64,000 nt of DNA from Apostichopus japonicus (GCF_037975245.1 NC_092568.1:39450631-39514630), one strand, 5' to 3'; counted from the stretch's first letter, positions 1 to 11,955 are shown. Notes: generated by a model not told the origin, from the letters alone. Numbers and translations are program-made.

Positions 1-1367
1 GGGTCAGTGATGATCTCACCTGATTTTGTCTTCAGGGGTGCTGACTTCTTTACAGCTGGCCCAGTTGCCTGCCTGATTCCTTCATACATGGCCCCGATGT
101 TGCCACTAGTGGAGGCCTGTTCGATGGAGGTGCTCAGCTGAGTCCAATAATAATTAGCACATTTCCTGGCAATCCTCTGACTCTCAGCCCTAGATTTCCT
201 AAGGGCACTCAAGGTCTTGGCACTTGGATATTGCTTCCATCTTATAAGAGCCTGTCTCTTGGCTGTTGTTGCAGGTTCAATAACTTTCAAGTTGGCATCA
301 TACCAGTCGGTGTTTTGTCTTTTCTTCCTCCCAAAAGCATCAATGGCTGACTGGTAGATGAAGGAGCTAAGCTGACACCATCTTGATTCTGCAGTTTCAT
401 CAGGAAGAGCGGGACCAAAGTTCTTCATGGATGCGTTGAATTTGTGAGTTTTTACAGTATCCGCAGTACAGGCAGTGTTGATCTTTGGGAGACCTCTTGG
501 TTTGGCATGATGTATCCTTTTGGGCTGCAGTACAACTTTGCTGATGACTAGAGCGTGGTCGGTATCACAGTCAGCGCTATGGTAGCTGCGGGTTGTATGC
601 ACATCTCCAATGCGACTTCTTTTAGTGATGATCAGGTCAAGCTGATGCCACTGGTGTGAGCGTGGGTGCATCCAGGACACTTTATGTTTTTCTTTGTGCT
701 GAAAGTAGGTGTTTGTAATGCACAAGTTCCTGTTGCAACAGAGTTCCAGAAGTCTTTGACCATTTTCATTGATCTTTCCTACTCCATGGTGACCGACGCA
801 TGTGGGCCAGGAATCATGTTCAGCACCGACTCTTGCATTGAAGTCACTTAGCAGGTAGAGGTCTTCCGATTCTGGGAGTTGACCAATGAGCTCATCGAGT
901 TCACTGTAGAATTTGTTCTTCACATCAGGACTGGCAGCGAGAGTTGGAGCATATGCAGCCACCAGGTTAACTATGCCCTTACTGGTGTTTAAGCGGAGAG
1001 ATAGCAAGCGCTCTGTTCCACCAACGAGAGGCTTTGTCATAGGCAGTAGGGATGACTTTACTGCAAATCCAACTCCATGTTCACGTCTCTCTTCCTTGGC
1101 TTTCCCTTTCCAAAAGAATGTGAAATCCTTCTCTTGTATTGACCCATCATCTGCAAGTCTTGTCTCTTGTAGGGCAGCAATGTCTATATTCAGTCTGCAA
1201 AGCTCAGCATCAATGGCGGCTGTTTTTCGGATGTCGTTGATGTACTGGAGATCTTCTGAAGTGCCTGGCGTCATAGTTCTAACATTCCAGCTTGCCAGAC
1301 GAAGTGCTGGAAGTTTCTTCAAATTTCTTCTTGTGTTGCTGGGAACGTAGGTATTTCGGTCCACATT
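1..1367 (-). CDS. LINE ORF2, endonuclease domain and linker (partial, runs off left edge)
   Basis: This frame is open from the TGA at 1368-1370 down to base 1. It begins with an APE-type endonuclease/exonuclease/phosphatase domain: LASWNVRTM (start of the fold), then ALQETRL (catalytic Glu), GVGFAVKSSL, LLSDFNARVG (the usual GDFNA), WQLDLII-like 'WHQLDLIITKRS', and SADCDTDHALV with the terminal His. A linker follows (SRWCQLSSFIYQSAIDAFG..., AMYEGIRQATGP...KTKSGEIITD) that normally precedes the reverse transcriptase, which lies outside the window. The wording resembles animal LINE proteins often named 'craniofacial development protein 2-like', placed near RTE/BovB. No internal stop is seen over 455 codons, so the copy is young or the element is recently active. 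The true start is uncertain; the first ATG in frame is just after LASWNVRT. Confidence 0.88.
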
Positions 1368-1370
1368 TCA

Positions 1371-1900
1371 GGTGCTTAGCACCCTAGCCCCTTGCACCTT
1401 ACTGGCTGGGGGCTGCCCAGTTTTGGCGGGCGGTAGCTGATCAGTGGAGTTACAATGACTCCTCCCACCGACGAAGACAACCTGTGGCGTCCATCTCTAC
1501 GACAATTGAGAATTGACTTATGACCCGTAACTGCTGTCTTCCGTGTTGTGCCCTTGTGTTGCTAGCACAAGGATGAAGTGTCCTCTCCATGACGCAAAGC
1601 CTGGGCAGTTCATATGGGGATCCTGAGTTGCCCAAGGTAAATCTTATGCTTCAAGTTCCCCCTCTCGACCTCACCAATGTACTCCAGAGGAAAGCAGAGC
1701 AGTACGTCTGGCATTGGGCTGGTTGCAGGAGTTGCCGGAAAGGTTGCCAATGACAATTCAGACCGTCTACGGGGCTCCACTCCAAATTTTCTGTCAGGGT
1801 TAATTCCCTTAGCCTTACGCTATCCCTAGCACTCACAAGGCAGTGAGTAGGAGAATACTGTACAAAATGAAAAGCTTTTTGCTAGATGGCCGTTGGCTCC
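1371..1900 (-). other. Probable 5' leader of the left-edge LINE
   Basis: The bases upstream of the endonuclease frame are GC-richer than the surroundings and contain short words such as the self-complementary GGTGCTAAGCACC. No long frame is convincing. I take it as the element's 5' untranslated region; the outer border cannot be fixed without other copies. Confidence 0.4.
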
Positions 1901-2144
1901 CAAGTTTGAGCTCGTCCGCCCTTGTAAAAAATGGATCTTGTTTTTAATTCCATCAGGGTGTCCAGCCACCCTCCTCACCTGATTCCTCCAGGAAAAAGGT
2001 GGGGTTGACAGTTTAGTCGCTGACAGCTCGACCCTAATACAGGTGGTACTGGTTTTATAGGTTACCAAAGGACAAAGGCAAATGAATATATATAAATGAA
2101 AATCGTAATGAGTTGGAAAATCAAGAACAGTGAAAAAACTTTCA

Positions 2145-2323
<179 letters not shown>

Positions 2324-2404
2324 TAGTCTGAGTCTTCCTAAAATCAGTCCGTTTTCATCATTCATGCACGCACGTTTATGGCAAAACCTAATGTACCATA
2401 ATAT

Positions 2405-2785
2405 CAACAATTCAGTTTATCGCCGATAAACTCGCTTTCGGTTTATCGCGGGGAAAAAAATTGAGAAAGATTTTCAACAGCTCTGTTTTTAAGAACGAAA
2501 AACTGTTTCTCAAGTCGATAAACTCAGTGTATCGGCGTTAGATTACCGCAAGACTTTTTTTTTCGCCCGAAAAACACATTTTTTATCAAAAAACAGAGTT
2601 ATTCGATAAATTCAATTTATCGATGGAAAAACAGGGTTTCGGTAAAACAGTTTATTGAGCGAAAAACATAGTTTTTTGAGAAACTGTGTTTGTCAACAAC
2701 CACAAAATTATTTCGATTAAATGAATTGATCGAAAAAAACTGCTTTTCGAACGAAAAACTGAGATTATAGGCGATATTTTGAGTT
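2405..2785. repeat. Degenerate repeat rich in GATAAA and CGAAAAAC words
   Basis: Across some 380 bases the words GATAAACT / AGTTTATCG and GAAAAACTG / CAGTTTTTC-like variants recur roughly every 25-40 bases in both orientations. No coding potential is seen. It looks like an old, diverged satellite or a self-complementary block. Confidence 0.45.
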
Positions 2786-2789
2786 TTCA

Positions 2790-3880
2790 AATTATTGCAC
2801 ATCAGTCTTGCCACTCATGTCAGTAAGCAAGAGCTTCCTTTTGGTAATTGGGCAGAGTTTGCTAAATAATGGCGCTATACTAAAAAGGTGATATTGGGGA
2901 TTCGCGCTAACGTCTAGGTTGCAGATTGAGTTTTGTCAACGAACCAACGGTTATGGCTATCTGCCGTATCTATACGGGAATTTTCATATGTGGGGGTTGT
3001 TCTCGGAGCAGTCTTTTCATTTGTAAACATACAGCGAAAGCGTTAAAAAATTAATATTATCATTTATCACAAGGAATGATTGAGCTTTTAAAGTACATAA
3101 TGTGTTTGAAAGCATTCATAAACGTTGTGTTCATATTCATTTCAAAACCATTTCCTATATACATAGGAGTCTCAATAGAGTCGACAGTCCTACGACGCGA
3201 CTACTCGACCCCAAAATGATTAGCTTAAGTACAAGATAGTAATGAAGGGGTCACTGCCACAGCAGGGCTCTCCCACTAAAGACGGTAGGTGCTGGCTGCC
3301 TTAAGCATGATCAGTACAGGTTTGACACTGGTGAAACGTGGGAAATAGAACAAATATACTGTAATGCAACCCTGTATGGTTCACATTTAAATCAGATTTG
3401 CTGATAAATCCATTACCAAACGAGAACAACTGTATTTATATACAAATACAAATCATTGTAGTGCGCGGTGAAGGTCAACGTAGTTAGTTGTTCATATTCA
3501 ATGGAGGGGTCTTTGTTATTGCAACCACTTTTGATTTTTTTCGGTCACGAGGAAGCCAGTTCGGCGTTTGGTCCGTTACCGTAGACCAAAGCTAGGCTAT
3601 ATTGTGTCATGTTTATGAACACAACTCTAGCTCGCATGTGTCTGCAATATTAACGAATAAATTATGACTAAAACCTTCAGAACCAAGCTGTCAATCACAA
3701 GTCACGCCTGTTTTGGAGAATACACAGAGTCCTAGGCAGTATTTTTATATCCTCCTGCAAGCAGGAACTCGCAAAGAAGCCATGATGGGCTTTTCAAAGT
3801 CGCAAGCTGACCGAAGTCAGTCTCTAAGATTCATATTTTAACGGCCATTATTTTGAATTGTCAACAACTCTGTAACTGGA
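2790..3880. other. No gene seen
   Basis: AT-rich single-copy-looking sequence with frequent stops in all frames; nothing recognised. Confidence 0.5.
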
Positions 3881-3884
3881 CGAC

Positions 3885-3960
3885 ATATATTAATCTTGGG
3901 GTGACTCGGACTCGGGTCCTTATGACTGAAAGGCACCGGCGTTAACCACTGTGATTGGTC
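3885..3960 (-). repeat. Decayed tRNA-derived SINE head
   Basis: On the minus strand an A-box-like AGTGGTTAACGCCGGTG is followed about 30 bases later by a damaged B box (GAGTCCGAGTC). The spacing fits a tRNA-like SINE head, but the B box has lost consensus bases and the stems are weak. Confidence 0.4.
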
Positions 3961-4022
3961 AAATTGTGATTGTGAATGTTTCGTGATTGGATTGTGATTG
4001 GTCAAACAGTGATTGGTCAAAT
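3945..4022. repeat. Cluster of GTGATTGG words (inverted CCAAT boxes)
   Basis: GTGATTGG occurs four times in about 75 bases, three times as GTGATTGGTCAAA. Each word contains ATTGG, the reverse of the CCAAT core bound by NF-Y. The same spacing could equally be a short minisatellite. No gene start is evident beside it. Confidence 0.5.
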
Positions 4023-4410
4023 TGAACTACATGTTATCGTTGCTGCATCTTCGCAAAGTAAGCGAAAATTTACGAACATACAGTGATTTACACCGAAGGC
4101 CTAAAGGACGATCAATCTAACGAATACATGTAAGCCTATAGTCTATCATTGAAAATGTAAATCCCTGCGGTATATTAAAAAACGGCATGGTCGATTTCCT
4201 GGTCCTAGTTTATCATCATCCAAAACACGTAATTATGCCATACATGGCCATTATAAAATAATCCCAAACCACAAAAATAACGTTACATATGCCTATGTTG
4301 CGAGAGCTGAAGTACTATGCAGATAACGCCGAGTCGTTGCGTATAAATACGATTAACTTGTGTTGCTTGCACCTTTTGCAGAATGTTGTTAAATCAAATG
4401 CGTTAAAATG

Positions 4411-4973
4411 TTACCTGTCTTGTTCAATTCGAGAATAACGAACCAGCGTAGAGAATTTTACGTATTGCATAATTTCTTTATTCCAGTATAAATTATAAAA
4501 TTTATAAATAGGACACATGATAATGATACATAAAAGACTTAAAAATGTACAAACATGAAAGCATGAACAAAAAAGGAAATAAGATGGAGGATCAGAAGTT
4601 TTACAGGTTATTAAAGGGATTATAACAGAGATTCTTAGAACCCATTTTGAATATAAAATGGCTGCTCTGTAGATAAATGAGTTCTTAAAAAGCATAATTC
4701 TAAAAGTTGGCAAGACAGTAGGATACGTAGATTATACTTCTTGGTTTTATTGCACAGAGAAATCAACTCGGAGTGAAGTGGGTGATCTTTAGAACTATGT
4801 ATATTCTTAGCTAGTCTTATGAATTCATTTTTAGCAGTAGTGTTTACTTTACCAACCAGGCTTTCATAGTCGAGATTAAATATATTTGAGCAGTATTTCA
4901 AGAAACTTCTGATTCTTTTTCTTGTCCTTTTCAAGTAGAAGGTGACAGGAACTGCATACACAATCACTGGCAT
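4411..4973 (-). pseudogene. Decayed non-LTR retrotransposon RT C-terminal end
   Basis: Two overlapping minus-strand frames (112 and 100 codons) share the layout of the C-terminal region of CR1-group LINE ORF2: a VYAVPVTFYLKR-like segment, a KNEFIRLAKNIHSSKDHPLH block (matching the usual ...DPSHPLH...) and a tail with TKKYNLR. The frame is broken by at least one shift and the catalytic RT core is absent. The call rests on the HPLH block and order, so it is moderate. Confidence 0.45.
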
Positions 4974-5585
4974 AAATTGATGAGTTGAAAACCTTATCTC
5001 TTACATTAGAATGAAAATAAGGAGTAATGTATGCCAAGTTGCCAACGTTGATCCAATATAATACACCTTAGACGTCATTTTGTTTAGCAAAGGTTAACTT
5101 GGCGTCAATATCAACTCCTTAGTACATAGTATGAGATACCCGCTCAACAATGGAGCCTTGTTTTGAAGAAGAATGCTTCTCAAGGAGATCTATTTCATTT
5201 GCGTGTGCAGAGTCGCCGCCACATTTCTTTGCAAATCTGAGTCTGGATTATTCCTGCTTAACCAACCTGTGAATGAGATTACTATGAAGAGTGAACTGTT
5301 CAGCTGGTATTCACCGGCCATCCATGTAGATGATGGAGCGGGCTAGTAATCCCAATATTGTAGCGCGTATGCGCACTACAATGAATATAAGTGAATACTT
5401 GGCACAGCAGTTAGCCCTAGATAGGAAAATGATAGCACCATTTGCCATCTTCGCATTCTTCATTTGAAGAAAACTAATATCTTGGATGGTACGATGGTTG
5501 TAGATGGTTGATGGCTATAGTTTATGGCTATGGTTGCCGTTTTGGTGCTAGTGGTTTTCTTGTGGGGTTCCACAAGCGGAATGAC
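4974..5585. other. No gene seen
   Basis: No convincing frame, RNA gene or repeat structure recognised. Confidence 0.4.
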
Positions 5586-5589
5586 GACA

Positions 5590-5935
5590 AAGAGTTTGCA
5601 GGAGTTGAAACTTTTTAAAGAGAAGAGTGTCTGCATGACAGTGAAGTCAATGCGACTTATTTATTTCTGTTGGATTAAAAGTTTTGGAAAATATGGGTAC
5701 TTTTAATCCGTGTCGCATTATTTTAATTCGATTTCGTAGTAACTTCAAAGGTATTGTTTGACTTATCTGGGACTGCAGGTCGTATCTGATTTTTTAAACC
5801 GATCGGTGCTGTAGTTCTTAGATTTAGTTATCAGAAATGTTCATTTTCCCTTTTGTCTCTTCAAGAATCATTTTAGTCAATGGCAATAACACGTTAACTC
5901 TCAATTGAATGATTTGGGATGCCATGTGTAACAGG
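5590..5935 (-). pseudogene. Penelope-like element remnant (3' end)
   Basis: The stretch aligns over its whole length with the 3' part of the better preserved Penelope-like element at 17.7-18.05 kb. Shared words include ATCTGGGAC, TTTAAACCGA, GGTTTAG/GATTTAG, CAATGGCAATAACACG and TCTCAATTGAATGATTT, in the same order and orientation. It covers the C-terminal end of the GIY-YIG region and the downstream sequence. Indels and stops abound, so it is dead. Confidence 0.75.
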
Positions 5936-5939
5936 TTGG

Positions 5940-7760
5940 TTGATCATTTTCAACTTAATACTTAGGTTGGTGAGTACAACAATCCTATCGAAATTGGTAG
6001 AGATCAAAGGTCAAAGGGTTCACCCGGCTTCAAAGTCTGAAAACCTTTTTAAGCATGATAACTCCAAAATTAAAGCTACAATTAATCTGTGAATCCTCCA
6101 GTGTTATGATGTTCTTTTGGTGAACATAGTTTGGTCAAATTCAGTTCATTTTAGCTCTATGAAAGGCTCTAAAGGTCTTCAATGAAACATAACTGGCATC
6201 TAGGTAGTGAAATCTGCTTCAGAGTGCATACTCTTGCTTTAACCGTGTACTTAAACTCCTATAAATGGTTTCTCTCCCTGAGCGTCAAGGGGTTAGCTCA
6301 AATGGACGAAAACTGACACAAGGGGTCAACAGGTTATATCAAATGGTGGAAATCGTGGACATTTCGTCAAAAGTATTACACAGTAAATAAACAATTTTTC
6401 ATGGTGTTTTGTAATGTACAACCTTATACTTACCGTTGCTCCACGATGATCATTAAAACATTTTAAGGTGATAAAATTGCTCGGATTTTGATATTGATTG
6501 GGAAACTCAGATTGTCTCAATATTATGCTAGAAATTTGCTGACAGTGTAAATGCAAAGTGGCTGTAGCACTCAACTTCCGGACATGTTCAAATCGGTGTT
6601 ACACTTATACTAACTCTGCTACCATGTTACTCCATGTGCTGTACGTTAGCAACATACATTATCTTCCTATACCCAATACATGCGTGGTAACACACCATAC
6701 TACATGTATTTTGCTGCTGAAGTAGAGAAGCATACAACTGTATATACTGTTATATTATTTAAATCGAGTAAAAGTACAATAGCACTAAAGTCAGAGCACT
6801 GAATGACGAGTAGTTTGGGTTCCGATTATTTTTCACTGAGTGTAAGTACCGAGTACCTGCAAAGAAGTACTCGAGTACTAAAATACAGGAAAGTATTTGT
6901 TGCATCGTAGCCCCCTAGCGTTATTAACTATGTTAACTCATACACATAGAACATGATGTAAGTAATTCTCGGAGATGATCACAAGACAGATTGTGTCAAC
7001 ATTTGATCATGGTAAACGCCCCATACTTGAAACAGATGAATTACAGGCTTCACGCACACTTGAATATGATCTTGCCGCCACCCTTCAAAGAATGTGATAT
7101 TTAGACCAATTTAGATGTTAACCTGTCCATGTTCAGTGACTACGGGCGTGACATTCTTTATAGGTAGTGGGCTAGTGACAGAATATTTCACCCAGTCTTA
7201 ACCACAAGGTCTGACTGTTTAAAATTACTGAGAACATCTAAATCTGTCACAACAAATTGTTCACCTGCACCCCAGAGTTTATGGGTAGCGTATATGGAGG
7301 CCAGACATCCCCGGGAAGTGTCCTCAACGTTTGAACTTACCCCATGACCAATGACCAATCCTTGTCAAAACTATGAATCATACAAGCGTATTATAAAATG
7401 AAATATTGACAAAATATCAGGTTGTAAAGTTGTCATAACTATCCCCACCCCTCCCCATCTCCTAGTCGATTGAATTTACCTCATCTTACCCTTGTCAAAA
7501 CAAAGTAGCACACCAGCACATAATAAAAAGGAAAACTGAGAAAAAGGTCAGATTGAAAAGCGGACCTCCCTCCCCCCCCCACCACCCCTGCTCCCAGTCG
7601 ACTGAATGCATCACCACTTGACGCAAATAACTCACTTTATTAAAAAAAAATGGGACAACTTACCTTGAAAATAAGCCTACTGGCAAATTATTACTTGATA
7701 AGTATACTGATAGGTTATATACTGATGGGTTAAAATAATCCTTGTAACCGATTGTTGTAG
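5940..7760. other. No gene seen
   Basis: Mostly AT-rich sequence with short frames only. A short block of GTAC/GAGTAC words lies near 6840-6885, and C-rich stretches near 7440-7600. Nothing codes convincingly. Confidence 0.4.
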
Positions 7761-7764
7761 TCCA

Positions 7765-8290
7765 ATAAAATATACTATGTACTCTGATTCATTCACGCCG
7801 CTTATCAAAAAACCTACCAGGATTACTGATTCATCTTCAACTTTAATTGATAATATTTTCTGTAATGACGTCAGTCTCTTCAATTTGCCTGGCATCCTTC
7901 TGTCTGCTATAAGTGACCATTTACCTATTATATGTTCAGCTGCGTTCCATTTCTTCAAATTGCTCACATTGTACTACCAGTTATGTCATGAAACGGGACA
8001 CGTCGAGGGGCAATTACAATAGGTTTTCCTCTGAGCTCAACGACTTCAAATGGTATCAACTGTACACAAAAACAGATGTAAATGATGATTGTAATATCTT
8101 TGTTAGTGTAGTAAGTGATATCTACAACAAACATTGTCCCATTAAACGTACTGCCGGCAACGGGTCACGCAAACGCAATCCTTGGATTACCAATGGAATT
8201 ATTAAATCAATTGCTACTAAGGAAAGACTTTCCTCCAAAAAAAATCTGTTCAGTGAATCTCGAGATTTCTGTCTGATCTCAAACATTTCA
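7765..8290 (+). pseudogene. LINE endonuclease remnant (Jockey/CR1 type)
   Basis: The plus strand reads F-PLI-KPTRIT-SSTLIDNIFCND...GILLSAISDHLPI. This is the C-terminal part of an APE-like endonuclease with the conserved DN(I/F)F and SDH(L)P blocks. After a frameshift near 7940-7980 it continues as a linker (FKWYQLYTKTDVNDDCNIF..., NPWITNGIIKSIATKERL). Both ends are missing, and the RT is absent. It lies just upstream of the death-domain exon, in the same orientation. Confidence 0.78.
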
Positions 8291-8377
8291 TAAATTAATG
8301 CATCTGTTTGTCGTTTCATCGTAGGTGACCCCCCTGGATTTAACACTGATGTCAGTATATGTCATTTTTCCTCGCAG

Positions 8378-8608
8378 GATCTTTCGCGTGAATTAGGGGG
8401 AAGTTGGAAGAGTCTTGGAAGATACCTCGGTATAGCAGATGCTACTCTCGACAGCTTCCAATACGACCATATCACCACCCAGGAAGCTGCTTATCAAATG
8501 CTTCTTCATTGGGCTCGACTCAACGGAAGAACTGCCACTATTGAAAATCTTGCTAAAGGTCTCAGGAGAGCAGGCAGAACTGATCTAGCACAGTGTGTGG
8601 AAGGGTGA
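8378..8608 (+). CDS. Death-domain exon (terminal exon of an unidentified protein)
   Basis: A pyrimidine-rich acceptor (TTTTTCCTCGCAG) precedes a clean 76-codon frame ending in TGA. It encodes a six-helix death fold: DLSRELGGSWKSLGRYLG, then ATLDSFQYDH, QEAAYQMLLHWARLNG, ATIENLAKGLRRAGRTDL, AQCVEG. The W-x2-LGR-LG, ML-x-W and L-x3-GR-DLA positions are those of ankyrin/UNC5-type death domains that recruit signalling partners in apoptosis and innate immunity. AATAAA overlaps the stop (8608-8613). The upstream exons, and so the identity of the protein, are not in this window. The intron upstream of it is occupied by a LINE fragment. It could be a live terminal exon or an orphan duplicate; the clean frame favours recent function. 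Confidence 0.8.
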   Translation, partial: DLSRELGGSWKSLGRYLGIADATLDSFQYDHITTQEAAYQMLLHWARLNGRTATIENLAKGLRRAGRTDLAQCVEG

Positions 8609-8638
8609 ATAAAGTAAGTCCTACAAATTATTAGTTAC

Positions 8639-8848
8639 GTGAGCATTTATACAGCAAGACACCTCTCGGCCAATACTGAGGAAGGAGCGGTTAAAATGAA
8701 TAATAATTTCAGTAGCTTAAAAATTGTATTGTGTGTATTTTCTTTATCACATTTCTACCCGAAAGGATTTGAAACACTGCTGGACGGATGGCGCAAACTA
8801 GGAACTTATCCTGCTGCAGACGTTTCCGAAGCATCCATAATGATTTAA
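8639..8848 (+). other. Possible death-domain-like scrap
   Basis: A 69-codon frame ends in FETLLDGWRKLGTYPAADV, which resembles helix 5-6 of a death domain (LL-x-W-x-G). It follows the real domain by some 150 bases. No start context or splice structure supports it; it may be a decayed duplicate. Confidence 0.25.
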
Positions 8849-8954
8849 TATAATTGCCTGATTTTTCATACTGTGTTGTCTCTTGCAGGCTATTTGACTT
8901 CTACCCAATCAAGTGTAACAGGGTGGCCAGGATCCTATACTCCTGTAGGAGAGA

Positions 8955-9020
8955 GCGATAACGTAGAGATTTGTCGTTAGGCGTTAAACAGCAACCAGTT
9001 CATTATCGTAGCTCATTCTT
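8955..9020. repeat. Direct repeat, copy 1 (of 2)
   Basis: GTAGGAGAGAGCGATAACG and the following GTCGTTAGGCGTTA recur with few changes at 9677-9745 in the same orientation, about 720 bases apart. The pair could border a small element; no coding sequence lies between them. Confidence 0.6.
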
Positions 9021-9676
9021 ATCTCGGTCTCCATTTCGCATATTATTAAAGTGGAAAGAAATGATAGAAAAACAATGTTAAAACTTCTTAAATAAATTAC
9101 ACTTACCTTAAATCCGTAGGTAAAATGAGCCCAAAACAATACAAACTAATAACACAACTGTTCAGACAGTCCCTGAAGGAGGAATTCCTAAGAAGACAAT
9201 AATAAGGGGGTTCCATAGTTAATACTGACTGCATACGCGCATAACAATGTATAGCAACCGGCGCTCAACCGTTCGTTCATGTTCATTCACAACATTTTGA
9301 ATTAACTTTTATAGCTGTTGCAATAATTCTGGTTAAACACGTAATTTTGCATCCAGGTAAGACACACATGTCATAAATTAACCTCGAAGCACCGTAACAC
9401 TGGGTTATCATAAGAACAACAAATGAAAAGGCTGAACAATTATGAAATATATCAAACAAAAGTGCAGGCGATCGTCGCCTCTTGGGCTATACTAACATGC
9501 ACACAAGCTTATAAAATTAGGCCTACTAATAGCGAATTTTACTTCTATCCTGATATATACTACAGTTGAGAGTATTTGACTCTGATTTACCATTAGTTAG
9601 AATAGTAACATATTTAACATTTCATGATTAGTTTATTGTTTGCTAAATGACCCTAAATATTGATCAATTTACCTGT
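9021..9676. other. No gene seen between the direct repeats
   Basis: AT-rich, stops in all frames, no motif recognised. Confidence 0.4.
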
Positions 9677-9745
9677 AAAGTAGGAGAGAACGATAACGTA
9701 GAGATGTGTCGTTAGGCGTTATACATCAACAAATTTATTATCGTC
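9677..9745. repeat. Direct repeat, copy 2 (of 2)
   Basis: GTAGGAGAGAACGATAACG followed by TGTCGTTAGGCGTTA, matching the copy at 8955-9020. Confidence 0.6.
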
Positions 9746-10537
9746 GCGCGCCCTCTAATAACAAATATATAGCTAATTTTCATAAGGGGGTGATAAATCA
9801 ACCCCGTTATAATCTCTCTATCTTTACAAGATGTCGTCCCGACATTGGAGAATAGCTACGGCACCGTAACATAATCCAAGAATATACTATCTACTGCTAC
9901 CTGTAAAACTATAAGAATTGAAAATGATAGAAACACAAATTAAATGATGATATGGTAAATGTTTGACAAATGACTGCACGTAAGACCTCATAATTCAATG
10001 CATATAAATGATTGCATATATAAAACCCTTTTTGTTTTATAAACGTGTTCTCTCCATAGCAAACATATTGAATTTTCCTAGAGAAATGTCGTAGTTATAC
10101 CAGTACATTCATGTTGAATTCCTCCTGCACGCAATCACGCTATACTAATCACAACTCACCACTTGCAAGTATATGTGACAAATCTTGGAAGAAGTGAAGT
10201 TTCTACTTTCTAGTAAACGATCATCTCCTTATAAGATAAACTTCACATTACGATCAGTGATCGTTTAGTACATTGGTAAAGTAACAATACAAGTGTCAGT
10301 GTCCTCTCCTAGCTATATGAAATATTTAAATCAACACTTAGTATTTTTCCTTCTACACCGACTACACCGACACCCTTGTGTCCAACTATGAGATAAGTCA
10401 ATTGTCATTCGGATTACTATAGATCTGTTTTCAATAAAACATCGTTCAAGTCGTTAATACTTTCCAACAGTAAAACAGTAAATTGTTAACTGTCCCACCG
10501 CACCCCACCCCCATTGAAAAAATGTCTATGAGGCATC
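9746..10537. other. No gene seen; small inverted repeat near 10212-10272
   Basis: CTAGTAAACGATCA and TGATCGTTTAGTA face each other across about 35 bases and could form a hairpin. Otherwise nothing is recognised. Confidence 0.4.
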
Positions 10538-11005
10538 TTATAGTATCACACTACCATTCCCTGAAGCATAGGATATTACAAAGTTTTGTCCTCTCATAGC
10601 CGACGGATGTAAGTTAGTCACAGGACCAGACCAATGTGGTTGACTGGGTGTTGTCGGATAGCACCATGCACCATTCCGGGTGTACAGAGAAAGAGGATCA
10701 CCCGATACACTGTTAATTTGTGGGTGTAGCTGTTCGTAAGACGACAACCAAGATTGACATAAGCGAGTATAGTCCTGGGTTCCCTTCTTCTGGATGGTCC
10801 CATCTGCTTTGCAGGAGGTCCTGCATCAGGTTCCTCATTGGGTACTACATCTACAACTGGTACCGCGTCTTGCCTAGATTGGTCATCTGCATCTCCGCCT
10901 AATGGTTGGTCGCATCTAGGGGTGGATTATCTTCGACTCGGAGTTGGTCATCTTCAACTGCGAGTTGTTCATCTACATGCAGAGGTTGACCATTTCTCTC
11001 TAGTG
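10538..11005 (-). pseudogene. Possible retroelement pol C-terminal tail, decayed
   Basis: The minus strand gives an acidic, low-complexity segment (LPLERNGQPLHVDEQL...) and then RRREPRTILAYVNLG with a frameshift into CPSYEQLHPQIN. This recalls the basic R-x-R-x2-P...TYDxLG tail that follows the integrase of some Gypsy-like polyproteins. Stops interrupt it and no catalytic domain is present. The resemblance is weak. Confidence 0.3.
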
Positions 11006-11094
11006 GCAACATCCCTTCAGAGGCACCACCCGTGTCAGTCTGGTTTGCCACATGTAACATAATTAAAAAAGGGGGGGGGATAACATTAGTAAAA

Positions 11095-11955
11095 CAAAGG
11101 AAAACATTAGTAAAACAAAGGAATTAATTGTGGACTTCAGACGAGATAAAAACACAATGGGTACTCTCATTATCGATGGAATGGTGGTAGAGCAGGTGCA
11201 CACATTCAAGTTGTTGGGTACATTTATCATGGACAATTTATCATGGAACATTAATACTTAAAAAATACTGAAAAAGGGACGCCAGAGACTGTTCTTTTTA
11301 CGTGTTCTTAAATCTTATGGGGTCAGTGCAAATGTTTTGACAAACTTTTATCGTGCAATTATAGAAAGCAATTTAACTACTAACATTTTAGTCTGGTTTG
11401 GTCGTGTAAGTCAGAGTGACCTTCGGAAATTGCAATCAGTAATTAGACATGCTGAGCGTTTTTTTTTTTTTGGTACGGGCCTTCCATCTCTCCACTCTCT
11501 GTACCAGGAGCGTGCACTCAAGAGAGTCGATAATGTACTGAACGAGGACTCACATCCTGCTCATCAGTACTTCCAGTTCTTGCCCTCCGGTAAAAGGTTG
11601 CGTACATTCAGGGGATCAAAGAGGCTCACAAATAGTCATTATCCTGATCTTGTAAAGATATATAATACACATAATGCCCGCTGATTGGTTCTAGTCTTGC
11701 CTTCACGTTTTAGCCACTGCTTCTTATTGTGTAATATACTATATTTGTTATACTTTTTTTACCTCTGAATACTCTTTTTATATCATGAGCAGTATACATA
11801 GTACCCTTTTATATCCTTTACCTAGTCATACGAATTGTTTACATTTTCATTTATTGTCTTAATCGTTTCATTGTTTTCGCTTGAGCTCCTGTTTTCATCC
11901 AATTTCCATTGTATATATTCTATCCATTGGCTGAATAAATATCTATCTATCTATG
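11095..11955 (+). pseudogene. CR1-group (Rex1-like) LINE 3' end remnant
   Basis: The plus strand reads KELIVDFRRDKN...GTLIIDGMVVEQVHTFKLLGTFIMDNLSW, then (after a stop near 11260) KGRQRLFFLRVLKSYGVS-NVLTNFYRAIIESNL...RHAER, then GLPSLHSLYQERALKRV, SHPAHQYFQFLPSGKRLRTFRGSKRLTNS-YPD-VKIYN. This is the full C-terminal region after the RT core. A run of T at 11460-11472 has expanded over the place where the family has II-GT. The non-coding tail ends in a short tetranucleotide repeat (ATCT, near 11940), the usual 3' end of this group. It is 5' truncated and dead. Confidence 0.8.
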
